From contig NC_079325.1 of the NCBI RefSeq assembly GCF_029931775.1, positions 21,371,461-21,435,460 of the forward strand: 64,000 nucleotides of DNA. Reading direction: 5' to 3'. Below are positions 22,117 to 32,734 of this stretch, piece after piece (the stretch's first letter is position 1; each line of letters begins with the position of its first letter). Made by a program: the position numbers and the translations under genes. Origin of the DNA: Euleptes europaea (lineage: Eukaryota; Chordata; Lepidosauria; Squamata; Sphaerodactylidae). The notes below the pieces were generated by a model that was given only the letters and a program-made list of their open reading frames with translations, did not search any database and was not told where the DNA came from.

Positions 22117-22539
22117 GTGAGTACAGCTTGCATTTTCCATGGAAAAGAAAAGATGTTTTGGCTCATCCTGTCTCATTTTGTCCTTGGGTCTTTCATAGCT
22201 GAACGACTGCCACATCATTGCTCAAATTCTTCTGTGCTTCGTCTCTCTCCCTCTCTCTCCCCACTCCTCTAAGCCTCTAATACAAAGCCCTGGAGTTCTT
22301 GTAGCATCTCTGTGACCCCTGCTCCATTTTCATGAGCTTTCTAGGCTTCCTCCCAAACCAGGGGCCAGCAGCTGGCATTTCAGGGAACAACCTGCTTTTT
22401 GCTCAATATATTCTGGGGCACCTCTCACTGTTCTTACTTTTTGAATAGTCTTCTGCCTGCTTTATGACTTGATGCCATGCACTTTGGGTCTGGGGGTGGC
22501 CGGGTGTTGGCCGTATCCCACGGGACTCTGATGTCCTTC

Positions 22540-22675
22540 AACATGGGGGACCTTGGGCAAGTTACAGCTCTGTTGTGGGGAGGGGAAGGGTAGGTGATTG
22601 TAAGCCGGTTTGAGTCTCCCTTAAGTGGTAGAGAAAGTCGGCATATAAAAACCAACTCTTCTTCTTGTTCTTCTC
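22540..22675 (+). repeat. CORE/MIR-like SINE, 3' part
   Basis: GGGGACCTTGGGCAAGTTAC, then GTAAGCCGGTTTGAGTCTCC and ATATAAAAACCAACTCTTCT. The tRNA-like head is missing. Confidence 0.8.
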
Positions 22676-23087
22676 CTCCTCCTCTAACTTGAATTGTATG
22701 GTATGGATTAAATATGGTTGTAACCTAGACACTGAAATTATGGGGGAGGGGGACGGTGGTGTGTCCCATGTTCCATTTGGGTATGTATGCACAAATACAG
22801 GAGTAAGCAACATCTTGCTTAAAGGGACTTTTGGTGTCGTTGGCAGTTTAATCCTTGTCTTTGTGCGTAAGGACACTGTGTTAGCAGTGTTGATAAAGAG
22901 GTTATGGGTAAGAGGATGTACTCTCTTGGACTTCGCTGGGGAAGCTTCTCATAAGTTAGTTGCCTTATGTTGCCTAGTGTACTTGAAGTTCACTCTGCAG
23001 TTCAGTGTGCACACTGATCAGAATTCATGGGATTCTGCACAGAGAGAAGGGAGCTTTCCACATCTTAACCTGATCTCTCTTCTCTAG

Positions 23088-23123
23088 GTTCAGGAATTGC
23101 TAGAAAAGGCATCAGACTCCAGT
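23088..23123 (+). CDS. PLPBP: PLPBP coding exon 3 (36-nt small exon)
   Basis: Twelve codons, VQELLEKASDSS, bounded by tctctaG and GTAAGT, phase 0 at both ends. Human has the same short exon (VQELLEKASNPK). It is easily missed without the homologue, but both splice sites are strong. Confidence 0.95.
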
Positions 23124-23192
23124 GTAAGTATACTGCATTTTTAAATCCCTTTGATTGCATAAGTCTGTAGTTGCAGAAAGATTGTCCAGTAT

Positions 23193-23736
23193 ATTGTCGA
23201 AGGCTTTCACGGTCAGAGTTCATTGGTTCTTGTAGGTTATCCGGGCTGTGTAACCGTGGTCTTGGAATTTTCTTTCCTGACGTTTCGCCAGCAACTGTGG
23301 CAGGCATCTTCAGAGTAGTAACACTGAAGGACAGTGTCTCTCAGTGTCAAGGGTGTAGGAAGAGTAATATATAGTCAGAAAGGGGTTGGGTTTGAGCTGA
23401 GTATTGTCCTGCAAAAGTATTGTCCTGTAAGTATCAAGATAATGTGCTAATGAGGGTATGGTATGTTAATATGGAACCATTGGTTCCATATTAACATACC
23501 ATACCCTCATTAGCACATTATCTTGATACTTACAGGACAATACTTTTGCAGGACAATACTCAGCTCAAACCCAACCCCTTTCTGACTATATATTACTCTT
23601 CCTACACCCTTGACACTGAGAGACACTGTCCTTCAGTGTTACTACTCTGAAGATGCCTGCCACAGTTGCTGGCGAAACGTCAGGAAAGAAAATTCCAAGA
23701 CCACGGTTACACAGCCCGGATAACCTACAAGAACCA
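23193..23736. mobile_element. Perfect inverted-dimer copy of the TTGGTTCTTGTAGG family
   Basis: Flanked by the 12-bp direct repeat ATTGTCCAGTAT (23181-23192 and 23737-23748). A 30-base tail (ATTGTCGAAGGCTTTCACGG and ten more bases) occurs only at the left. Then come arms of about 257 bp mirrored around position 23480, with a 1-nt centre. By eye the arms are nearly identical. It starts 69 bp after the donor of PLPBP exon 3. The monomer form is at 15615-16041. Confidence 0.75.
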
Positions 23737-25079
23737 ATTGTCCAGTATGCTTCATACTCTTTTCTGCACTGGAAAAGCAGCTATCTTTTTGAATGCAGCC
23801 GCCGAGATTAGATCCTAGACATTGGAAAAACTATGTTAATCAAACATGCCAGATTTCTATGTTTTTGTTTTAATGGCTGTATTACCAAAAGGTCTGTAGA
23901 CCATGTAATAAAGCTGTAAGTTAACTGCATGTGTTTCAACAAGCATATCTTTTCACTTGTAAATGATAGATAGTCTTGGTCTAGATGCCTCTTAAAGCTG
24001 CAGAAAGTGCAACAGAACTTTCACGTTATGTTGCTGCATTTCTCTGTTGCTGTCTATTGAACAATTAGAAAAAGCCAAGCAACAGATGCTTAATATATTC
24101 TGCCTTGCCCTGGAGAGCCCAAGGCAGTATACCAAAATATACCAACAGTTTATGTGTGTTGACTCACACTATGTAATCTGCCTTGAGTCTCAGTGAGAAA
24201 GGCAGATATCAATAAATAAAAATAATGAGCAACAGAGGGAAACAATTAAAATACTAGATAAATCTCCCCAGGTCACAGACAATTTAAATAACGATCCTTT
24301 CACATCTCCAAAACAACTGCAAAACACTCTCCCCAAAAAAGATGGAGAGACAGAGATGAAACATCCCCTTCCCACTTGCAGAGAAGGGAGAAGGAATTAG
24401 CCCCGCCCCCCTTCACTCCAGCCTCCTGACTCAGGAAGCTGTTCCTCTGTGCAAATCCTGCGACCCTAGGAATAATCTTTCTGGGAGTTGGAAGGGGCTG
24501 CAGAAAACCACATACGGATGGTGGGACATGGGCCAGTGTCTCAAAGCCACAACAGTTAAATAGAACTTCCATGTTCACTGGCTGCATCCTGTTGAACATC
24601 AGTTGTAGCAGGCAAATGGCATGCAGATAATTGTTGTCTTTACGCTCTACTTACGGCCTTCCTGGCAGCATGTGGCTAGTTGCTATTGGGCACAGGATGC
24701 TGGACTAGGTGGACCTTTGGACTAGACACAACAGCAGCCCATCTTGTCTTAAATATAACTAGATCAGAGATTCAATCATGAAGTAATGATTAGTTCTCTG
24801 GCCTTGATGGGAAAAACCCCAGGTTTTGGATCATGCATGTGCTTGAAGATGGGCTGCAGATGTCTAGGGATGTGCAACTTTCCATCTCTGTCCATTGCTG
24901 GCCCCGTTACAGAACTGATTCTAACTCCAAAATATTTGATCGGTGGAAGGGGGGGTAGAAATTTGACAGTTTTCCAGTCCTGGCTAAGATTGAGTCACAA
25001 AATCTCTCCCAGCAGAGATCATTAACACTTAGAGGTATTGAGTTAACTACTTTCAGAACTGGTCATGCCTCTGAGGCCT

Positions 25080-25455
25080 CTAGTGAGGTCTCTAATCTGG
25101 AGAACCGGGTTGGAATCCCCACTTGAAACGTAAAATTCTCTGAATGATTGTGGGCCAACAGAGAGCCAGCATGGTGTAGAGGTTAAGAGCGGTGGACTCT
25201 AATCTGGAGAACTGGGTTTGATTCCCCAGTCCTCCATGTGAGTGGCAAACTCTAATCTGGTGAACCAGGTTGGTTTCCTCACTCCTACACATGAAGCCAG
25301 CTGGGTGACCTTGGGCTAGTCACAGTTCTCTTAGAGCTCTCTCAGGCCCACCTATCTTGCAGGGTGTCTGTTGTGGGGAGAGAAAGGGAAGCTGTCTTGA
25401 TTCTCCTTAAAAGGTAGAGAAAATCGGTGTGTAAAAACCAACCCTTCTTCTCATT
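25080..25455 (+). repeat. Composite CORE-SINE (partial head, linker, full copy)
   Basis: A partial tRNA-like head (CTGGAGAACCGGGTTGGAAT) leads into a linker, GAATGATTGTGGGCCAACAG, then a complete CORE-SINE starting AGAGCCAGCATGGTGTAGAG and ending in GTAAAAACCAACCCTTCTTC. The same head-linker-SINE order occurs in reverse at 62490-62760. Confidence 0.8.
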
Positions 25456-25549
25456 CTGTTTATCTCATTCTCATTTGACAAGCCTCGTTCAGTCCAAATA
25501 CACTTCTGCCGGAGCACACTTCAAAACCAGCTCACCGTGTCTCTATAGA

Positions 25550-26235
25550 GGATAGTGCTAACTTGTTTTCTGTTGCCCCAGAAAGTCGGACCAGAACCAA
25601 CGGGTTGAAATTAAATCAAGAGTTTCCAGCTAGACCAGTGGTTCCCAACCTTTTTTTGACCAGGGACCACTAGGACTTTTTTGTTCAGTGCAGGGACCCC
25701 AAGGTTCAAAATAAAAATTCTGAGAATTTGAAAATAAACTTTAATCATAACTGTTAGTTAAACATTAAACTTAGAATAATATTTGAATATTTATTTTTAT
25801 AATAGAGAACTTTTAATTGAAAATATTAATTTATTATGGCTTTATAACTTTGTTTCGCGGACCTTAATTTAGTTCTCGCGGACCCCTGGGGGTCCATGGA
25901 CCCCTGTTTGGGAACCAGTGATCTAGACAGTAGGAAGAATTTTCTAACAGTTAGAGCGGTTCCTCAGTGGAGCAGGCTTCCTCGGAAGGTGGTAAGCTCT
26001 CCTTCCCTGGAGGTTTTTAAGAAGAGGTTAGATGGCCATCTGTCAGCAATGCTGATTCTATGACTTTAGGCAGATCATGAGAGGAAGGGCATCTTGGCCA
26101 TCTTCTGGGCGGGGAGCAGGAGTCACTGTGTGTGTGTGTGTGGGTGGGGGAGGTAGTTGTGAATTTCCGGCATTGTGCAGGGGATTGGACTGGATGACCC
26201 TGGTGGTCCCTTCCAACTTTATGATTTTATGATTC
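25550..26235 (+). repeat. CR1 LINE 3' end ending just before PLPBP exon 4
   Basis: The + strand carries the ORF2 C-terminus in pieces (GTTGCCCCAGAAAGTCGGAC, CGGACCAGAACCAACGGGTT, TGGAGGTTTTTAAGAAGAGG) and the CR1 3' UTR (GGGATTGGACTGGATGACCC, then TTATGATTTTATGATTC). A hAT element interrupts it at 25636-25920. Its last bases lie 13 nt before the exon-4 acceptor. Confidence 0.9.
25636..25920. mobile_element. hAT-like element inserted in the CR1
   Basis: Terminal inverted repeats CAGTGGTTCCCAACC and GTTTGGGAACCAGTG. Flanking 8-bp repeats AGCTAGAC (25628-25635) and ATCTAGAC (25921-25928) agree at 7 of 8 positions. An 8-bp duplication is the hAT hallmark. Removing the element restores the CR1 sequence. 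Too short to encode a transposase. Confidence 0.9.
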
Positions 26236-26248
26236 TCTCTCTATTTAG

Positions 26249-26324
26249 ATCTTGTCGTCGTGTCCCGAGATCAAATGGCATTTCATAGGCCACCTTCAGA
26301 AAAACAATGTCAACAAGCTGATTG
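26249..26324 (+). CDS. PLPBP: PLPBP coding exon 4
   Basis: The 76-nt exon reads [20 protein letters not shown] and VNKLI, leaving one base for the next codon. KWHFIGHLQ is a signature of the family's third barrel strand and loop. The acceptor is the short tract TCTCTCTATTTAG, and everything before it back to 25550 is CR1-derived. The donor is GGTAATC, a weaker match than the other PLPBP donors. Confidence 0.96.
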
Positions 26325-27039
26325 GTAATCTTCATTTCTTTCTGTACTGATTGGAAAAGGGATATACGGATTGTGATTGGGGGGCGGGGGAGAAGGGGAC
26401 ATCTGTAATAGGTTTACTGGGGCACTCCAGCAGTACCGACTCCGACTCAGCCAGATTACTACCTAATTTTGGAATGCAGTTGAATTGCACAATACAAGAT
26501 GTTTGCAGAGCTGGTAGAGGGTTGGACTCTCGCAACGTTTCTCATAGGAGGTCTTGGCAATGGGTCTTGCTCATGCTTAATGTCTGGCCAATTGGAGTCG
26601 TTTTGAGATGAGAAGGAAGTGTTCCCATGGGTCTGACTGAGTAGTAACCCTGCGTTGTTGTTGTTATGCTTGACATGCTTCTCTGAGCCATCTGGAAACC
26701 ATACCATCTCAAACACCTTTCTCAGATGCTTTCTGGCCTGGGCACACTGATTGTTAAGCCAGTGATTGTTTAACCTTTAATGTACTACCACCCACCAAGT
26801 ATCCAACATTATCATCAAATGCATCCCAAGCCACAAATGGAAAAATTAGGACATAAAAGCAGCTCTCCAGACAAAGGAACTTTATTTATATAGGCAAATT
26901 TATGAGATATGTGTATGGTACACAGATTTCAGGTGTGCATTCAATGAGACCTTTGTTCCTGATGGCCCTCAGCCAACACCTTAATGTTCAGTTTGATTCC
27001 TATTTTCCATGTGCCACTTTAAAAGGGGGGCTAGGAGAG

Positions 27040-27330
27040 AAATAAGAGCCCCATGGCGCAGAGTGGTAAGCTGCAGTACTGCAGTCCAAGCTCTGCTCAC
27101 GACATGAGTTCGATCCCAACGGAAGTTGGGTTCAGGTAGCCGGCTCAAGGTTGAATCAGCCTTCCATCCTTCCAAGGTACCCAGCTTGCTGGGGGTAAAG
27201 GGAAGATGACTGGGGAGGGCACTGGCAAACCACCCCGTAAAACAAAGTCTGCCTAGTAAACGTCGGGATGTGACATCACCCCATGGGTCAGGAATGACCC
27301 GGTGCTTGGACAGGGGACCTTTACCTTTAG
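27040..27330 (+). repeat. tRNA-derived SINE (squamate 'GAGCCCCATGGCGCAG' family), near full length
   Basis: Head AAGAGCCCCATGGCGCAGAG with a B-box-like GAGTTCGATCCC, then GTAGCCGGCTCAAGGTTGAA, CAGCTTGCTGGGGGTAAAGG and GGCAAACCACCCCGTAAAAC, ending in GGGGACCTTTACCTTTA. It resembles known Sauria-type lizard SINEs; the exact subfamily is not assigned. Confidence 0.85.
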
Positions 27331-27842
27331 GAGAGAAATATGGGATTTTATGGAATCCCTTGACTTTTTTTTTAACCTTAAAGTTGATAGCAGCTGTGGG
27401 CATGTGATAAGCGTGCAGCATGGGGGAATTTTTTTTCTTCTTGCGTGTGCAGGTGGGTGGGAGGGAGGATTACCAAAGTAAAATTTTCACTCATCTGTCC
27501 CCCTTTCCAAGGTACTAAATGGCTGCTGTTATCTTCAGTGATTTCAGCTCATGGGTTAATACAGACCCATGTGTAGTTTAAACCACTGCTTGTGGCACCA
27601 AGGGCTTTATTGCTGTAGCTAAAAGCCATTGCGTAACAGGTTGAGATTGGGGTAAAAATCAGAACTTCACATACAGATAAGTTAAACACATTAATGTAAT
27701 AGAGAAATCATGTACATATATCTGTATTAGTCAGAGCATCACTTACATGAAATGAAAATAGCATATGTAGATCTGTTTCCCCACATAATTTTCTCAGATT
27801 TTTTGAGGATGCGATTACAAATAATGCAGCCCGATAAGGTAT

Positions 27843-29042
27843 ATAGGTTGAATGTCCCTTAACTGGACATCCAAAAACCAGAGTGATCCAAAAACTGGAC
27901 TTCTTTTTAATAATATTTTTATTGATTTTCAACAATAAATAAGGGTACAGAAGGAAAAAGGGATGGGGAGGGGAAAGAAGGAAAAACAGGTAAATTGTTA
28001 AAATAATATTTAACAGTATAACGTCTTATACTACCCCCTTGCATCTTTTATTAATACCATTATTTTCTAGTAGGGTAATTTTAAGCCCCAACTTAAATCT
28101 ACTATAGCTCTTGGAGTCTAGTTGTTATTTTTTGGTTACAATATAATCATAGAAAGGTGTCCATTTGTCTCTATTTTGTTTTTTATCATTCGTTTGTAAA
28201 GTTTCAGTCAGTTGTGCCATTGTTATATATTCATAAGATTTATCCAACCAGATCTCTATGGTGGGGATTCTATTTGTTTTCCATAGAGATGCTAATACTA
28301 CTCTAGCGGCTGTGATTAGATATTTCAGCATATTCTGTTGGTCTTTGTCAATATTGTCTGGAGTTTTACTTAATAGAAATAATTTAGGGTCATATGATAT
28401 ATTTTGACCAATAATGCCTTCTAAGTTCTTGTGTATCTTCTTCCAAAATTTCTGAACTAAATCGCATGTCCACCAACAGTGATAGAAAGTGCCCCTAGTT
28501 TTACGACATTTCCAACATAGGCCAGATGTCAAAAACTGGACTTCTGAGACAAAAACTGTTGTTAATTAGGCAGATGACTGGAGGAAACATTTTATAAAGC
28601 CATCCAGCAGAATGCCTCCTAGCCCCTAGAGGACCCACTCCCTGGTTCCTTAACTGCTTCTGATGTTTCTTCTCACCTAATAAAATAAAATACAGTGTTA
28701 AGAACATCATAGGTGGAGACTCAAAGCCTGCCGTTGTTAGTTGGTTTGTTATTGCTCTTGTTTAATAGCTGATACTGGTATTATGGTGAGTTAGTTTCAC
28801 CTTTGCTTTCTGATGGTTCAGTGTACACAAAATTATTAAAATATTGTTTAAAATTACATCCAGGCTACGTGTATAAAGTGTACATGAAACATATATAAAA
28901 CGTAATTGAATTTCGTGTTTAGACTTGGGTCCCATCCCCAAGTTATCTCATTATGTGTATGCAAATATTCCAAAGTATGGAAAGATCTAAAATGCAGAAC
29001 ACTTTGGTCCCAAGCAGTCCGGATAAGGGATACTCAACCTAT
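27843..29042. mobile_element. Tigger-like (Tc1/mariner) non-autonomous element with nested L1
   Basis: Terminal inverted repeats ATAGGTTGAATGTCCCTTA and TAAGGGATACTCAACCTAT lie next to TA dinucleotides. The interior (CTTGGTCCCAAGCAGTCCGG near the right end; ACTTGGGTCCCATCCCCAAG) matches the general plan of mammalian MER2/Tigger1-type elements. An L1 fragment sits inside at 27905-28530. Confidence 0.75.
27905..28530 (-). repeat. 5'-truncated L1 LINE 3' end
   Basis: A T-rich start (the poly-A end on the reverse strand) is followed by the C-terminus of L1 ORF2: CWKCRKTRGTFYHCWWTCDL, then YLITAARVVLASLWKTN. It is flanked by a perfect 15-bp duplication AAAAACTGGACTTCT (27890-27904 and 28531-28545). 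Length 626 bp; the rest of L1 was lost at insertion, as is usual. Confidence 0.93.
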
Positions 29043-29403
29043 AGTTTAATAATTTATCAGACAGCAGATAAACAACTGTATTCTTTGATGACCAACCAAT
29101 ACACTGAGAAAGGTGAATAGACAAAATCACTTCCTCTTGGGCAACCATGCAACAGAAAATAATTTTCCTTTCTGTTATGCTTTGTGTTTTGCTAAACACT
29201 TCTGCAACGACAGACGGGCAAGTAGTGACTGATCTACGCTGCTTGTGCAAGAGCGGTATGAAAAGATCACCTTCCCACCCACCCACCCCAAGGGAAGTGA
29301 ACAGCTTTCATTTTGTCACGTTCTTAGGACAAGCTTTGTCCAAAGTGTGTGCTCCTTTCTGGCGTGGGCAATGTTGCTATGATGTTTTCTTTGATTTGTT
29401 TAG

Positions 29404-29538
29404 CTGTACCCAACCTATTTATGCTGGAAACTGTGGATTCTGTGAAGTTGGCAGACAGAGTGAACAGTTCATGGCAGAAGAAGGGCTCTTCAGAGAGGCT
29501 GAAGATCATGGTGCAAGTGAACACCAGTGGGGAGGACA
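29404..29538 (+). CDS. PLPBP: PLPBP coding exon 5
   Basis: Starts after tttgtttAG; its first two bases complete an Ala codon. It reads [40 protein letters not shown] and SGED, and the last base opens a Ser codon. [10 protein letters not shown] and VQVNTSGE are conserved barrel segments; the NTSGE loop lies near the PLP phosphate in the family. The donor GTAAGT is consensus. Confidence 0.97.
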
Positions 29539-29697
29539 GTAAGTAGCCTGCATGCTGTTCACCTGCCTCTTAACCGTGTTCGAGTGCCCAAGAGCTCATG
29601 AACCAAATTATCACCCTTACTTTAAAGGGCTGCTGTCATTTAGATCCAAGACTCTGATATGTCTTTGATACATGTATGAGGAATAATATTTGGCCTG

Positions 29698-29865
29698 AAT
29701 CATAGAATCAAAGAGTTGGAAGGACCCACCAGGGTCATCTAGTCCAACCCCCTGCATAATGCAGGGAATTCACAACTACCTCCCCACCACACCTAGTGAC
29801 CAGAAGATGGCCAAGATGCCCTCCCTCTCATCATCTGCCTAAGGTCATAGAATCAGCATTGCATT
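29698..29865 (-). repeat. CR1 LINE 3' UTR fragment
   Basis: Reverse-strand CR1 end: ATAGAATCAAAGAGTTGGAA, ATCTAGTCCAACCCCCTGCA, CATCATCTGCCTAAGGTCAT. Confidence 0.85.
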
Positions 29866-30484
29866 GTAATCTCTTAATCTTGCTTGCCAGAAGGAGAAAT
29901 CCTACCAGTGAAAGCCCTTGTCAGTCTTCTCCCATCTCCCTCTCTCCCCTGCCCCCCTCCCCGTATCATTTTCTCTGCTGGAGAGCTTTATTTATCACAA
30001 AGGCCAACACATCAAATTATGTCAAATGACTCTAGTTTGCAAGGATTGAACTGGCAGAGCTGCTAAGGCTGAACAGTTTAGTGATTTTGCCTCACGTCTA
30101 AAATGTGGGGAACTTCAATCAACTATAGATGTATGTCTCTCCTCCACACATCATTAGTCCATGGAAACTGGATGCTGGACTAGATTAACCTTTGGGTTTG
30201 ATCCAGCAGATGTTGTCATCCTGAGGGTGGAGGGGGGGCAAGGCATACGTTCCAGTTGGAGTCCAGATTTCAAAAACGTGAACTGCAAATTCTGAGGAAG
30301 GTTTACCAAGAAGGGAAAAACTGGCACATCTCAACTTCACTTTCTGTTTTGTTTCTTGTAGAGCTTTTTAGCGGAAGGGATTTTGAGATGCGGTTAATAT
30401 ACAAGGGAAGTAGAGGCTGCCCATCTCTTGGGTGAAGAGTGCCCAATCTGTCTTCACTCTATGATGCTAAACTTCTCTTTCCAG

Positions 30485-30627
30485 GTAAACATGGCCTGCC
30501 GCCTGGTGAAACAGTGACAACCGTGGCACATATCATCCAGAAGTGTACAAGCCTGGAATTTGTGGGCTTGATGACCATTGGGAGCTTTGGGCATGACCTC
30601 AGTCAGGGACCCAATCCTGACTTCCAG
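30485..30627 (+). CDS. PLPBP: PLPBP coding exon 6
   Basis: After ctttcCAG the first two bases finish the Ser codon, then [40 protein letters not shown] and [15 protein letters not shown] is the family strand leading to the PLP-phosphate site. The helix between ([14 protein letters not shown]) differs from human, which is a variable segment. The donor is GTATGT. Confidence 0.97.
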
Positions 30628-30713
30628 GTATGTCCGATCTTTAAAGATCACACAAACTTGAACTTTAAGGAAATGGGGGTTAAGATTTAATTGTGTTCTC
30701 TCTCTCCCTTCAG

Positions 30714-30812
30714 ATGTTGATCTCCTTGCGTCAGGAGGTGTGTGAAAAGCTCCATATCCCGATCGAGAAGGTTGAGCTGAGCATGGGGATGTCGACAGAC
30801 TTTCAGCACGCA
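30714..30812 (+). CDS. PLPBP: PLPBP coding exon 7
   Basis: Thirty-three codons in phase 0: [20 protein letters not shown] and [13 protein letters not shown]. LSMGMSxDFxxA is one of the most conserved motifs of the YggS/PROSC family and lines the PLP pocket. Acceptor ctctcccttCAG, donor GTAAGT. Confidence 0.97.
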
Positions 30813-30849
30813 GTAAGTCTGGCTTCTTTCTTGCCTTAGGAACCTCTTC

Positions 30850-30985
30850 AGGAGAGGCTGCGGCTCAGAGGTAGAACATACCCTTTGCAGGTCAATCAAA
30901 TCTCTGGAATTGCCACTTAGCCTTAAGCAACAGGTGCTAGGAAAGACCCCTCTCTTCTGAAACCCCAAAGAGTCCCCGGAGGTCT
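30850..30985 (+). repeat. Degraded tRNA-Ala-derived SINE
   Basis: AGGAGAGGCTGCGGCTCAGA and GGTAGAACATACCCTTTGCA match the tRNA-Ala head, and AGGAAAGACCCCTCTCTTCT-type sequence follows. It starts 38 bp after exon 7. Confidence 0.55.
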
Positions 30986-31208
30986 GCATGGGTGCATCCA
31001 CGCAACCAAGGCCATGTCTCCAGAACATATAGTTTGCTGTGAAGTCCTAGCATGTAAATCGGGAATCACTACAGGATGTTCTCTAAAGGCATACAAAGAA
31101 TTGTAATCTTCTTTTGGTGGGTACATCAGTTGTCCACATCACTGGTTCTTTAGCAGCTGGATTGGAATCCATGAATGGGTTCCCTCCTGAACTAAGATGG
31201 ATACCAGT

Positions 31209-31516
31209 AGTAAGTAAAGGTAACGGTCCCCTGTGCAAGCACCGGGTCATTCCTGACCCATGAGGTGACATCACATCCTGACGTTTAGTAGGCAGACTGT
31301 GTTTATGGGGTGGTTTGCCAGTGCCTTCCCCAGTCATCTTCCCTTTACCCCCAGCAAGCTGGGTACTCATTTGACCGACCTCGGAAGGATGGAAGGCTGA
31401 GTCAACCTTGAGGCGGCTACCTGAAACCAACTTCCGTCGGGATCGAACTCAGGTCGTGAGCAGAGCTTGGACTGCAGTACTGCAGCTTACCACTCTGCGC
31501 CATGGGGCTCTTAACC
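31209..31516 (-). repeat. tRNA-derived SINE (squamate 'GAGCCCCATGGCGCAG' family), full length
   Basis: Reverse copy running from GGTAACGGTCCCCTGTGCAA to CTCTGCGCCATGGGGCTCTT, with head, B box (GGGATCGAACTCAGG as written) and tail all present. Confidence 0.88.
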
Positions 31517-32090
31517 AGTAGTACCACCATGGTATATTTTTAGGGTGCCTGTTCATTTCTTTTTTAAGGAAAAAGACTGCCACATGTGAAAAACCTCCCT
31601 TTTTGTGTATGATAGGTGTAAAAAGCTGAAATACCTCTGGTCTGAAGTGTGACCTTGTTTTTGTGCCTGAAATTATGCATACGGTCATAGCAGTGAGGCG
31701 AATGTGACAAACGTCTGGCTCAATTAGCATTAGAATTTTTACAAGCTTGGGGATTGCAAAAAACGTGTGTGTGTGTGTTTAGAATCCCTGCAAAATCTTC
31801 CCCTCCATGCTCAAGACCCTGAGAGATTAATTCCCCGCCCCCTCTTCCCCCCCTTTAATTCACAGCTTGGGCTCTCTTAACATTCCACCCCTCCTGGAAC
31901 CTTTCTAGTGTTAACGAGGGGCCTTTTCCCAAGTTTCTTGCTGTTTAACTCACAGTGAATTCCCCTCTCCGCAAATAAGTACCCCCCAAGGAGGTAAGAG
32001 CCCCCTGCCTTATCCATAATTCGCTGCATTATGCAGCTTCTGTCATCTGCATAGGGGCCAGCCCACTTATCACTAGGTATCGAGATTATG

Positions 32091-32260
32091 CCCTGACCTG
32101 GATGGCCCAGGCTGGCTCGATCTCATCTGATCTCGGTAGCTAGTACTTGGATAGGAGACTACTGGGGAAGTCCAGGGGTACTATGCAGAGGCAGACAATG
32201 GCAAACCACCTCTGAATGTCTCTTGCCTTGAAAGCCCTAAGTTGACTATGACCTGAGGGC
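32091..32260 (+). repeat. 5S-rRNA-derived SINE
   Basis: CTCGATCTCATCTGATCTCG, then TAGTACTTGGATAGGAGACT and GGCAAACCACCTCTGAATGT. The head matches 5S rRNA (GATCTCGTCTGATCTCGGAA ... TTAGTACTTGGATGGGAGAC). A GA microsatellite follows (32262-32286). Confidence 0.88.
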
Positions 32261-32349
32261 AAAAAAGAGAGAGAGAGAGAGAGAGACCTTTCTAGACCTC
32301 CCTGGGCAGGAGGCTGCTGCTATTCCATTTTACATATAGGAGAATTAAG

Positions 32350-32562
32350 GGGAGAGGCTGTGGCTCAGTGGTAGAACCTCTGCTTTGCATGCAGAAGGTC
32401 CCAGGTTCAATCCCCGGCATCTCCAGTTAAAGGGGCTAGGCAAGTAGGTGATGTGAAAGACCTCTGCCTGAGACCCTGGAGAGCCGCTGCCGGTCTGAGT
32501 AGATGCTACTGACTTTGATGGACCAAGGGTCTGATTCAGTCTAAGGTAGCTTCATGTGTTCA
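32350..32562 (+). repeat. tRNA-Ala(TGC)-derived SINE, full length
   Basis: The head GGCTGTGGCTCAGTGGTAGA, then TGCTTTGCATGC and GGTTCAATCCCCGGCATCTC, follows tRNA-Ala-TGC through the A box, anticodon arm and B box. The body ends CTTCATGTGTTC. It lies 173 bp before PLPBP exon 8. As a SINE head it is not a functional tRNA gene. Confidence 0.92.
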
Positions 32563-32734
32563 AGGCCTTAGGATCAAAAGCCTCAACTCATCAGCCACTG
32601 GAACAACAAGTTCCGTGGACAGCGCCCGTGATGCTCTACTGAAATTGCAGTATTGCCTGGGAACAGCGAGCCAGTGCTGTCTAGCAACAGACAAACATCA
32701 TCGTATCCTTTTTCCTGCTTGTACCTCTGTGCAG

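Noticed and set aside
21655-22218. A 187-codon reverse-strand open frame over PLPBP exon 2
   Set aside because: Antisense to a well-supported exon, no recognisable domain, and its 3' part lies in a diverged dispersed repeat.
32350-32430. tRNA-Ala gene
   Set aside because: The tRNA-like part continues into a SINE body seen at many loci, and the acceptor stem is not preserved.
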